A stretch of DNA of 64,000 nucleotides from positions 4,836,001-4,900,000 of the forward strand of contig NZ_CP070326.1 of assembly GCF_016917755.1 (NCBI RefSeq), given 5' to 3'. The DNA is from Streptomyces noursei. Lineage in GTDB: Bacteria > Actinomycetota > Actinomycetes > Streptomycetales > Streptomycetaceae. Shown here one piece after another: positions 57,305-64,000 of this stretch. The number at the start of each line of letters is the position of its first letter. The stretch's first letter is position 1. Both the position numbers and the translations under genes were made by a program. The notes beneath the pieces were generated by a model. That model did no database searches, was not told the origin of the DNA, and saw only the letters and a program-made list of their open reading frames with translations.

Positions 57305-57802
57305 TCAGGCGTCGAGGATCTGACCGTCCCGCCGGACCACCGGCGGCTCGACGCTCCACGGGAAGTTGATCCAGTCGTCCGTGCGCTTCCAGATGTACTC
57401 GCACTTCACCAGCGAGTGCGACTTCTCGTAGATCACCGCGCTGCGGACCTCGGCGACGGTCCCCTGGCAGAAGTCGTGCACCAGCTTGAGCGTCTTGCCG
57501 GTGTCGGCGACGTCGTCCGCGATCAGGACCTTCTTGTCCGAGAAGTCGATCGCGTTGGGCACCGGCGCGAGCATCACCGGCATCTCCAAGGTGGTGCCCA
57601 CCCCGGTGTAGAACTCGACATTCACCAGGTGAATGTTCTTGCAGTCCAGCGCGTACGCCAGACCGCCGGCCACGAACACCCCGCCCCGGGCGATCGACAG
57701 CACGATGTCGGGCTCGTACCCGTCATCCGCGATCGTCTGCGCCAGCTCACGGATCGCTCCGCCGAAGCGCTCGTACGTCAGGTTCTCCCGCACGTCACCC
57801 AC
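57305..57802 (-). CDS. Purine-type phosphoribosyltransferase
   Basis: 165 residues of the type I PRTase family, near xanthine/hypoxanthine-guanine enzymes. The PRPP loop is KKVLIADDVADTGKTLKLV; DIVLSIARGGVFVAGGLAY and EKSHSLVKCEYIWKRTDDWINFPW are typical of actinobacterial members. It probably salvages a purine base, matching the purine genes here. The GTG at 57802 is assumed; another GTG three codons in is possible. Confidence 0.85.
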   Translation of the reverse strand: MGDVRENLTYERFGGAIRELAQTIADDGYEPDIVLSIARGGVFVAGGLAYALDCKNIHLVNVEFYTGVGTTLEMPVMLAPVPNAIDFSDKKVLIADDVADTGKTLKLVHDFCQGTVAEVRSAVIYEKSHSLVKCEYIWKRTDDWINFPWSVEPPVVRRDGQILDA

Positions 57803-57897
57803 GACTCTCCCAGACCTTCTCTTCGTCTCCGGGGCCCGTGCCGGCCCCGCCCTCGCACCCTCGCGCGCGGTGCCTCACACCTGCGCCGCGAGGTGCC

Positions 57898-58473
57898 TCA
57901 CACCTGCGTACGGTGGAAGTTCTTGAACGACCGGGACGGCGTCGGACCGCGCTGTCCCTGATACCGCGAGCCGTAGCGCTCGCTGCCGTACGGGTGCTCC
58001 GCCGGCGAAGTCAGCCGGAACATGCACAGCTGCCCGATCTTCATGCCCGGCCACAGCTTGATCGGCAGCGTCGCGACGTTGCTCAGCTCCAGCGTCACGT
58101 GCCCGCTGAACCCCGGGTCGATGAAACCCGCGGTCGAGTGCGTCAGCAGCCCGAGCCGTCCCAGGCTGGACTTCCCCTCCAGCCGCGAGGCGATGTCGTC
58201 GGGGAGCGAGATGACCTCGTACGTCGAGGCCAGCACGAACTCACCGGGGTGCAGGATGAACGCCTCGTCGCCCTCCGGCACGACCTCGCGGGTCAGGTCC
58301 GCCTGCTCGACGGCGGGGTCGATGTGCGGGTAGCGGTGATTCTCGAACACCCGGAAAAAGCGATCGAGCCGCACATCGATGCTGGACGGCTGCACCATCG
58401 ACTCGTCGTAGGGGTCGATGCGCACCCGACCTGCGTCGATCTCGGCCCGGATGTCCTTGTCTGAGAGAAGCAC
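57898..58473 (-). CDS. dcd: dCTP deaminase
   Basis: 191 residues, the standard length. Deaminates dCTP to dUTP (or to dUMP in the bifunctional form). MLLSDKDIRAEIDAGRVRIDPYDESMVQPSSIDVRLDRFFRVF, LEGKSSLGRLGLLTHSTAGFIDPGFSGHVTLELSN and KIGQLCMFRL are the family signature; the last contains the catalytic Glu/Arg region. The GTG at 58471-58473 has TATCCT exactly seven bases before it, a leaderless start; the open frame to 58749 is not coding. Confidence 0.96.
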   Translation of the reverse strand: MLLSDKDIRAEIDAGRVRIDPYDESMVQPSSIDVRLDRFFRVFENHRYPHIDPAVEQADLTREVVPEGDEAFILHPGEFVLASTYEVISLPDDIASRLEGKSSLGRLGLLTHSTAGFIDPGFSGHVTLELSNVATLPIKLWPGMKIGQLCMFRLTSPAEHPYGSERYGSRYQGQRGPTPSRSFKNFHRTQV

Positions 58474-58486
58474 GCAGACGAGGATA
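58474..58486 (-). promoter_or_regulatory. Leaderless promoter of dcd
   Basis: TATCCT (58486-58481) plus seven bases to the GTG. No clear -35. Confidence 0.55.
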
Positions 58487-58612
58487 CGCGCCCGCGCACC
58501 CCCGGCCGTACGACGAGGGCCCGGCCCCACCGGGGACCGGGCCACTACGACCTCACGCCGACGTCGCGTGCGAAGATCACCGCCGACCTTCACCGCGACC
58601 CCGCGACCGCCG

Positions 58613-58771
58613 CTACCGCTTCGCGTGCTCCACCGGCACCGAGTGCCGCAGCCGAGCACAGCGCGGGCAGCGCAGCAGCCGCCCGGGGCCGAGCCGGTCG
58701 GTGGTCTGCATGGGGAACGAAGCGGTGCTGAAGACGTGCCCCTCGGCACAACGTACGACGGTGCGCTCCAT
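58613..58771 (-). CDS. Small conserved protein, 52 residues
   Basis: Reverse-strand reading from the ATG at 58769-58771: MERTVVRCAEGHVFSTASFP, then MQTTDRLGPGRLLRCPRCAR and LRHSVPVEHAKR. Cys8 with His12 and the CPRC pair could hold one zinc ion. GGGAGAGGG lies five to six bases before the ATG. Similar short proteins with this N terminus are widespread in Streptomyces; function unknown. Confidence 0.75.
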   Translation of the reverse strand: MERTVVRCAEGHVFSTASFPMQTTDRLGPGRLLRCPRCARLRHSVPVEHAKR

Positions 58772-59051
58772 CAAGTCCCTCTCCCAACTGCGTGGACAAC
58801 AAAAGCCACATTAGGGGATGAACTGGGTGCACTCGCAGGCGGCACTCCGATGCCCCACCGTACGCCCCAACTCCCTTCCCCCGCACCCGCATCCCGCCCC
58901 GACACCCCCGCGCGCACCCCCGCGCGAGACACCCGCCGAGGCCCCCACCCCGCCCCCGGACATGCCAAATGCACCGCGAAGCGGCGATGGGGTAGAGTGT
59001 GCGAGGACGCTCCGCCTCCAGGCTGGTTCCCTCCAGACCGGGCGGTGTCAC

Positions 59052-59122
59052 GCGGGTGTAGTTTAATGGTAGAACATGAGCTTCCCAAGCTCAGAGCGCG
59101 GGTTCGATTCCCGTCACCCGCT
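59052..59122 (+). tRNA. tRNA-Gly (anticodon CCC)
   Basis: A 71-base cloverleaf: acceptor GCGGGTG/CACCCGC with discriminator T, anticodon stem TGAGC/GCTCA and loop TTCCCAA giving CCC, T arm GCGGG TTCGATT CCCGT. It reads GGG. With the UCC and GCC genes at 3.2-4 kb, all glycine isoacceptors needed by a Streptomyces appear in this window. A truncated integrase follows at once, so its 3' end is the probable attachment site. Confidence 0.94.
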
Positions 59123-59130
59123 CCATACAG

Positions 59131-59157
59131 AAGCCCCAGGTCAGCGACCTGGGGCTT
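59131..59157 (+). terminator. Terminator of tRNA-Gly(CCC)
   Basis: AAGCCCCAGGTC / GACCTGGGGCTT around AGC, followed by GTTCG. Confidence 0.82.
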
Positions 59158-59785
59158 GTTCGCTGTCTAGACCATTTCGGGGCGGCGTGCCATTCGCGTG
59201 CCACAAGTCGCCCATTAACGCTCCGAGTTGGGGCCCGCAAGCCCTTCCCGACCATCCTGATCGGCCGTCATCTCGAATCGCGAGATCGACTTTCCGTGGC
59301 CTTCGCCACTCCATGCCGTGGAGTCGGTTCCGGTGCGGTTGCGAAGCCGCTCTTCGGGCAGAGGCCAACTCACCGGCCCGCTCTCCGCGTTCGGATGTCT
59401 CCTGGCGCTGACGCCGTACGTCGGCGTCGATGGCGGAGGCGATCTTGCGCTGGTGCCTCTTCTCGGAGTGCTGGTAGATCAGCTGGGCCCGCGCGCTGGA
59501 ATGGCCTGCGCGGACCATGAGGTCCTTCAGCTTGGCGCCGGTGTCGGCGGCCAGGGTGTTGCCGGTGCCCCGCAGGTCGTAGAAGCGGAAGTCGTCGGGC
59601 AGGCCGGCCTTCTTCCGCGCCTTGCGGTACTTGCGCCCGAAGGCGGACCTGCGGAAGGGTGCGCCGCGCTCGCCGACGAAGACCAGACCGTCCGGGCCCG
59701 GCTCGGCGAACCACTCCAGGTGCTGGCGGAGATCGGTGAGCACGAACCGGGGCAGCACCCGAACGGCCACGAGGCCCCTCCTCAC
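59141..59785 (-). pseudogene. Truncated tyrosine-recombinase (integrase) gene
   Basis: About 214 residues matching only the C-terminal catalytic half of phage-type integrases: GAPFRRSAFGRKYRKARKKAGLPDDFRFYDLRGTGNTLAADTGAKL, then AGHSSARAQLIYQH, supplying the second Arg, the GH and the tyrosine; the usual His of HxLR is Tyr. The N-terminal DNA-binding domains and the first catalytic Arg are missing because the frame closes upstream of 59785. It begins just past tRNA-Gly(CCC) pointing toward it, the classic position of an integrated element. Presumably an inactive relic. Confidence 0.75.
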
Positions 59786-60099
59786 GCATCGATCACTCCG
59801 GGATCAGCCGATCCCCCGGCTCGAACCCCAAGTTCGACGGTCGGTATGAATACAGCTCGGCCGCTAGGCCGTGTTTTAGGAGGCTCGGGCGGCCAGCAGC
59901 GATTGCGGCATTCGCGGCTGCGCTCATGGTCGCCGGTGCTCCCGCCGCATCCACGACGGTGAAGCCGAGGATCTCCAATGGGCTGACGCAACCCGCGCCC
60001 CCCTGAAGGGGGCGGCGACCTCGTTCATGAGCAGCGATCAGGTCGCCCGTACCCACACGCTTGCGGCCCTGGCTTGCAACTCCACTAATCCGTCTTGCT
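59786..60099. other. Decayed or non-coding sequence after the integrase relic
   Basis: About 310 bases. A minus-strand frame of 87 residues (59793-60056, ending in LGFEPGDRLIPE) is open but has no recognisable motif or binding site; it may be a fragment of the lost element. I do not call a gene. Confidence 0.4.
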
Positions 60100-60100
60100 A

Positions 60101-60135
60101 AGTACCGGTAGTCAGTGTTACGGTCTACCGGTACT
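60101..60135. promoter_or_regulatory. Inverted-repeat operator of the padR operon
   Basis: AGTACCGGTAG (60101-60111) and CTACCGGTACT (60125-60135) are exact complements with a 13-base spacer; each arm holds the palindrome TACCGGTA, 23 bases apart. It lies about 40 bases before the padR start, the place for autoregulation. Confidence 0.7.
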
Positions 60136-60170
60136 CAACGACACCGACTAGCTCGGGAAGGAGGTGTTCC

Positions 60171-60500
60171 ATGGCCAAGCTGCTGACGGAGATGCTCAAG
60201 GGCACGCTGGAGGGCGTCATTCTCGCGTCCCTGTCCGGCCGGCCCGCCTACGGCTACGAGATCACGGCACGGCTGCGGGAGCAGGGTTTCTCCGACATCG
60301 CCGAAGGGACCATCTACGCGCTGCTCATCAGGATGGAGAAGCGCGGCCTCGTCGACGTGAAGAAGGTCCCCTCCGAGAAGGGGCCACCCCGCAAGGTGCA
60401 CTCCCTCAACGCTCAAGGGCGGGAGTACCTCGAAGAGTTCTGGAGGACCTGGAGCTTCCTCACGGAACGACTGGAACAGCTCCGCGAAGGGGGAAAGTGA
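60171..60500 (+). CDS. PadR-family transcriptional regulator
   Basis: 109 residues, the short PadR-s2 type. The winged helix is in LEGVILASLSGRPAYGYEITARLREQGFSDIAEGTIYALLIRMEKRGLVDVKKV with the typical EGTIYALLIRMEK recognition helix, then a single dimerization helix. GGAAGGAGG precedes the ATG. It is followed by a DUF1048 gene whose start lies at its stop; the inverted repeat upstream is its likely operator. Confidence 0.93.
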   Translation: MAKLLTEMLKGTLEGVILASLSGRPAYGYEITARLREQGFSDIAEGTIYALLIRMEKRGLVDVKKVPSEKGPPRKVHSLNAQGREYLEEFWRTWSFLTERLEQLREGGK

Positions 60501-60502
60501 CC

Positions 60503-60862
60503 ATGTCCGAGGTCGAAAAGAGCGGCATCATCTCGAAGGTGATCGGGCCCAAGAAGCGCTGGAGGGCGTACAAGGCGCGCGTCAAGGAGCTTCCCGAAGA
60601 CCACCGCACGGCGGTCGAAGCGATCGAGCGGTACCTGATGCACTTCGTGCCGGCCGACGGTGACAGCGCCGAGTCGATGTTCGAAGACCTCGCGGACCTG
60701 TTTGAACGGGCTGCGGCGGACGGAACGTCGATACGCGAGATCGTCGGGGAGGACCCGGCGGAGTTCGTCAAGACGTTCGCTCAGAACTATTCGGAGGGCG
60801 GTTACGTGCCCGCCCGTGCGCGGAAGCAGCTGACCGACGCCATCGAGCGCACCGCCGGCTAA
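60503..60862 (+). CDS. DUF1048 family protein
   Basis: 119 residues, all-helical, acidic. VIGPKKRWRAYKARVKELPEDHRTAVEAIERYLMHFVP...FEDLADLFERAAADGTSIREIVGEDPAEFVKTFAQNY matches DUF1048, almost always encoded next to a PadR regulator and often next to an ABC exporter; its job is unknown. No exporter follows here. GGGGG nine bases before favours the ATG at 60503; a GTG at 60497 overlapping the padR stop is possible. Confidence 0.88.
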   Translation: MSEVEKSGIISKVIGPKKRWRAYKARVKELPEDHRTAVEAIERYLMHFVPADGDSAESMFEDLADLFERAAADGTSIREIVGEDPAEFVKTFAQNYSEGGYVPARARKQLTDAIERTAG

Positions 60863-61546
60863 GGCACCAGAAAAACAGGCAAGACGGCCTGAAAACGGCC
60901 CAGCACATCGCGCCCGGCATCGGGCGGCACTGCCATCGACTTTCTGCGCTACGCGGCCATGGGGTCATGCCCGGCTGTGGCTTCGTACACGGCAAGGAGC
61001 AGCATCTCGACGGCAGTTCGGGCGGCGCCACGACCCTCGGCGCTTTTCGGATGTGCACGACTCCGGGAGGCGGCGACGCCGGACGGCAGTTGTTGCCGTC
61101 CCGGTGCCTGCGGCCTACAGCGAGCTGAGACAAAAGAGCGCTGGCTACGGGGAGTGGAAGTGCGTCCGGTCGCGCCATAGCCGACTTCCCCACCGTCGAC
61201 CCGGGGATACCTCCCGAAGTCGTGCGCATCGCCTCTCCGTATGGACGTGCGCCACCCGGAGCCGTCCGTGTCGAGACGACGACGTGACTCGGTCACAGGG
61301 CCATCCGCCGGCCACCTCCCACCGCCTGTCAGCGGCGACGCCAGGACGGTGGCAGTCGATATCAGAGCACGCTTGACGATGGCGCATGTCATGAACACTT
61401 CATCCATTCGCGGCCTGGGGGCTGCGGACTGAGCATCCCGAGCGAGCCCGTGCACCGGCCGTGCACAGTCCATGAGCGCCACACCGGGACGGGTCTCGCA
61501 AGTTCGAACACTGTGTGTATCCAACACTCTTATGCAGGGGGATTTG
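60863..61546. other. Gene-free stretch with decayed fragments
   Basis: About 680 bases. Frames are broken and codon use is not genic. On the minus strand near 60960-61030 the translation AARTAVEMLLLAVYEATAGHDP resembles the C-terminal end of Gfo/Idh/MocA oxidoreductases, so a deleted gene may have left its tail. The end holds the promoter of the beta-lactamase-like gene. Confidence 0.4.
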
Positions 61547-62785
61547 ATGAGGGGAACAGGCAAGAGCGGCTTCTCCGAAGCAGGGCTGCGCAGGCTGCGC
61601 GAGGGACTGGCGCGGCATGTCGAGTCCGGGCGGATTCCCGGGCTTGTCGCCCTGGTCAGCCGGGGCGAGGAGACGCACGTCGAGGCGATCGGGACGATGC
61701 GCCATGACGGTGGCGCGCCGATGCGTCGGGACACCATCTTCCGGATGGCCTCGACGACCAAGCCGGTCGCGGTCGCGGCGACGATGGTCCTGCTGGACGA
61801 GTGCCGGCTGCGAGTGGACGACCCGATAGACCCGTGGCTGCCGGAACTGGCCGACCGGCAGGTACTCAAGCGGCCCGACGGCCCGCTGGACGACACCGTG
61901 CCGGCGCGGCGGCCGATCACCGTACGGGACCTGCTCACCTCCACGTTCGGGCTCGGACTGGATATGACGGCGATGGGCTCCCCGATGATGGGCGCGCTCT
62001 TCGAGCGCAGGGTCTACGGCGAGAACGGATGGTTGCTGCCGGCGGTGGAGCCGGATGAGTGGATGCGCCGCCTGGGCTCGCTGCCGCTGATGTACCAGCC
62101 CGGGGAGCGGTGGCAGTACAACATCAGCAACGACGTGCTCGGAGTGCTGGTGGCCAGGGTCACCGGCCAGTCCTTCGAGACGTTCCTGCGCGAGCGCATC
62201 TTCGCCCCGCTGGGCATGAAGGACACCGGTTTCCACGTGCCCGCCGACAAGATCGACCGACTGCCGCCCCTGTACGCCCCCGACCCGCAGACCGGACAGT
62301 TCACCGTAGAGGACCCGGCCGAAGGGGGACACCACAGCAGCCCTCCGGCGTTCCCGTCAGGCGGCGGCGGACTCGACTCCACCGCCGACGACTACCACGC
62401 CTACTTCCGGATGCTGCTCAACGGCGGAATGCACGGGGGCGAGCGGATCCTGTCCCGGGCCGCCGTCGAGCTGATGACCACCAACCGCCTCCCGGCCGAG
62501 CAGCTGGCCGCCCGAGAAGCCCTGGCCCGCAACGCCGTCCACTTGGCGTACGGCCAAGGCCAGCACGGCGGTTGGGGCTTCGGGATGGCGGTGCGCACCT
62601 ACCGAGGCGACTACGCGCCCATCGGCCAGTTCGGCTGGGACGGCGGATCCGGCACCACCACCTACGCCGACCCGCACAACCAACTCGTCGGCATCCTGCT
62701 CACCCAGGTCGGGATGTCCACCCCGGACTCGGCGCGGGCCATCCACGACTTCTGGACCACGCTCTACCAGGCAATCGACGACTGA
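61547..62785 (+). CDS. Beta-lactamase-family serine hydrolase
   Basis: 412 residues of the class C beta-lactamase/DD-peptidase fold. The nucleophile motif SxxK is Ser69-Thr-Thr-Lys72 (MASTTKPVA), YxN is YNISN, and GGWGFGMAVR/GGSGTTTYADP stands where the third motif lies. No signal peptide, so it is probably a cytoplasmic esterase or amide hydrolase rather than an antibiotic-resistance enzyme. AGGGGG five bases before the ATG at 61547 sets the start; an earlier ATG at 61472 has no site. Confidence 0.85.
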   Translation: MRGTGKSGFSEAGLRRLREGLARHVESGRIPGLVALVSRGEETHVEAIGTMRHDGGAPMRRDTIFRMASTTKPVAVAATMVLLDECRLRVDDPIDPWLPELADRQVLKRPDGPLDDTVPARRPITVRDLLTSTFGLGLDMTAMGSPMMGALFERRVYGENGWLLPAVEPDEWMRRLGSLPLMYQPGERWQYNISNDVLGVLVARVTGQSFETFLRERIFAPLGMKDTGFHVPADKIDRLPPLYAPDPQTGQFTVEDPAEGGHHSSPPAFPSGGGGLDSTADDYHAYFRMLLNGGMHGGERILSRAAVELMTTNRLPAEQLAAREALARNAVHLAYGQGQHGGWGFGMAVRTYRGDYAPIGQFGWDGGSGTTTYADPHNQLVGILLTQVGMSTPDSARAIHDFWTTLYQAIDD

Positions 62786-62800
62786 TCCGCCTGCCGGCCT

Positions 62801-62839
62801 GCCTGGTCGAGGTCGGTCCGCAGAAGACCTCGACCAGGC
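62801..62839 (+). terminator. Terminator of the serine hydrolase gene
   Basis: Perfect 14-base stem GCCTGGTCGAGGTC with its complement around an 11-base loop, 16 bases past the stop. Confidence 0.75.
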
Positions 62840-63137
62840 TCCGGCCTTCGACGCCGCCACGTTCCGCGATCAGCTGCACGACCGGCTCAGGACAGTCGCC
62901 GACGCCACCCTTGAGGGGGCTCGGTGCCGCTGGGCGCCGGGCCCCCTCGCAACAGCGAGGGAACAAGCCGGCCTTGGGGATCACTCACCCTGTGGCCGGC
63001 GCTGAGAAGAATCCGGATCGCGACCTCTCATGAATGAACAGACACCCGAACGACAGCCGATCAGATCCAGGGTCGGCGAACCACGTGCAGAACTCAGAGA
63101 AGTCGCGCAGGACGCCTCGCGCAACCAGGAGGAACAC
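62840..63137. other. Intergenic region with a possible gene fragment
   Basis: About 300 bases. One plus-strand frame reads FDAATFRDQLHDRLRTVADA and on to TLEGARCRWAPGPL before a stop, with protein-like composition but no start; it may be a relic. Otherwise the promoter of the next gene. Confidence 0.35.
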
Positions 63138-63965
63138 ATGACGAAGAACGGCACTTCCTCGCACCATTCACCGTGGACCGGCATGGTGCCGGTGGACGAC
63201 ACGGCCCTGGCCGTCACCGACACCGGCGGTCCCGGTACCCCGGTGGTCTACCTCAACGGCCACGTCGCCACTCAGGGATACTGGCGGCGGGTCCTCGCCG
63301 AACTGGGGCCGGGGTGGCGGCACATCACCTACGACATGCGGGCCCGCGGCAAGTCGAAGCGTTCGGCGGACCCCAATTCGTTCGAGACGCACCTCCGGGA
63401 TGTCGATGCCGTTCTCGCGGCCAGGGGCGTGGACCGGGCGCTGGTGGTGGGCTGGTCCTACGGAGCGTTCCTCGCTGCGCACTGGGCCAGCCGGAATCCC
63501 GGCCGTACCGTGGGCGCGGTCCTGGTCGAGGGCGCGCAACCGGACGACTGGCTCGATGAGGCCATGGAGCAGCGGATCCGGAAGCTGTTTCGGCGGCTGA
63601 GCCCGATCATGCTGCTGCTGCGCCCGACGGGCCTGACCCCGCGGATGTCCGCCGCACAGATCGCTAACAGCAACATCGAACTCGGCAAGCTCGCCCGCGC
63701 GCGCAACCTGGGCCCCGTGCTGGACCACATCACCGTCCCGACCCGGTACGTGATCGCCTCGGGGAAGTCCTTCGGAAGCAAGGGCGACGAGCAAGAACGG
63801 CACCGCGCCACCCTCCCCGCGGTGGCCGCCCGCAACCCGCACATCACCATCCACCCGAAGGTCACCAGCACCCACGCTTCGATCCTGAAAAAGGACTTCC
63901 GCGCCGTCGCCGCGGCTGTACGCGAGGTCGCCGCCCCCGGCCGCGCGAAGGTGCCGAAGACCTGA
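63138..63965 (+). CDS. Alpha/beta-fold hydrolase
   Basis: 275 residues. Nucleophile elbow GWSYGAF (Ser107), oxyanion region VVYLNGHVATQGYWRR, acid region around VPTRYVIASG, and a C-terminal His in STHASILKKD complete a likely triad. Substrate unknown. AGGAGG five bases before the ATG at 63138 is decisive; the open frame from 63030 is not supported. Last complete gene in the window and possibly in one unit with the upstream hydrolase. Confidence 0.85.
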   Translation: MTKNGTSSHHSPWTGMVPVDDTALAVTDTGGPGTPVVYLNGHVATQGYWRRVLAELGPGWRHITYDMRARGKSKRSADPNSFETHLRDVDAVLAARGVDRALVVGWSYGAFLAAHWASRNPGRTVGAVLVEGAQPDDWLDEAMEQRIRKLFRRLSPIMLLLRPTGLTPRMSAAQIANSNIELGKLARARNLGPVLDHITVPTRYVIASGKSFGSKGDEQERHRATLPAVAARNPHITIHPKVTSTHASILKKDFRAVAAAVREVAAPGRAKVPKT

Positions 63966-64000
63966 CCCAGCGGACTGACGGCCAGTCAGGCGGCGGCCTT

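Noticed and set aside
59793..60056. 87-residue minus-strand frame after the integrase relic
   Set aside because: No binding site, motif or neighbour support; too weak to call.
60949..61944. 331-residue minus-strand frame
   Set aside because: Mostly antisense to the serine-hydrolase gene; only the very end resembles a protein tail, noted separately.
61547..62785. Antibiotic-resistance beta-lactamase
   Set aside because: No signal peptide and an esterase-like third motif region; a serine hydrolase of other purpose is more likely.

Overview
The window is a piece of a Streptomyces chromosome. Base composition is very GC-rich with almost exclusively G/C third codon positions. GTG starts are common, regulators and secreted enzymes are actinobacterial in type, perfect Streptomyces parS sites (GTTTCACGTGAAAC) occur twice, and an HspR/HAIR-controlled dnaK operon is present. 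It looks like the conserved core rather than an arm; only the last ~5 kb looks accessory.

Layout. 1-5 kb: the end of a purine operon (purS-purQ-purL, leftward, with ATGA overlaps), a divergent Lsr2-type nucleoid protein, three tRNA-Gly genes (one UCC, two identical GCC) and purC. 5-14.5 kb: a divergent MFS exporter/LysR pair, a large N,N-dimethylformamidase-like protein, a membrane protein with a ruined M48 protease motif, purD, a SLATT-type two-TM protein and an unknown protein. 14.5-19.8 kb: a GntR regulator with a class III aminotransferase, a tandem parS, a VTC-domain protein and a Ser/Thr kinase. 19.8-33 kb: purA, a degenerate diacylglycerol-kinase-like protein, a GbsR/MarR regulator divergent from an ABC exporter, a two-component system, the kynurenine operon (TDO, kynureninase, hydrolase), a DUF3151 protein and a DHA2 exporter. 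33-42.5 kb: fba, a triple parS array, pyrE, aldose 1-epimerase, an SRPBCC protein, a membrane spermidine-synthase-like protein, DUF2617, a Gly/His/Cys-rich membrane protein, a class I aminotransferase and a YbjN protein. 42.5-51.7 kb: the heat-shock block, with clpB and dnaK-grpE-dnaJ-hspR flanking four small rightward genes. 51.9-58.8 kb: an EtfD-like iron-sulfur membrane oxidoreductase, a Yip1-like protein, a secreted SGNH lipase with a ricin-type lectin tail, a phosphoribosyltransferase, dcd and a 52-residue protein. 59-64 kb: tRNA-Gly(CCC) followed by a truncated integrase, decayed DNA, a PadR/DUF1048 pair, a beta-lactamase-family serine hydrolase and an alpha/beta hydrolase.

How it works together. 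Nucleotide synthesis dominates: de novo purine (purS, Q, L, C, D, A), pyrimidine (pyrE), dCTP deamination (dcd) and probable purine salvage. The heat-shock genes share HspR operators upstream of clpB and dnaK. Tryptophan can go through kynurenine to anthranilate. Nine genes have a TANNNT hexamer exactly seven bases upstream of their start codon, which predicts leaderless mRNAs. The order purL...purD then purA...dcd, with no dnaA/oriC between, fits an origin-spanning inversion relative to my memory of the S. coelicolor map.

I found no CRISPR array, no intact insertion sequence and no obvious biosynthetic gene cluster. Calls rest on reading motifs and translations; no database search was run.
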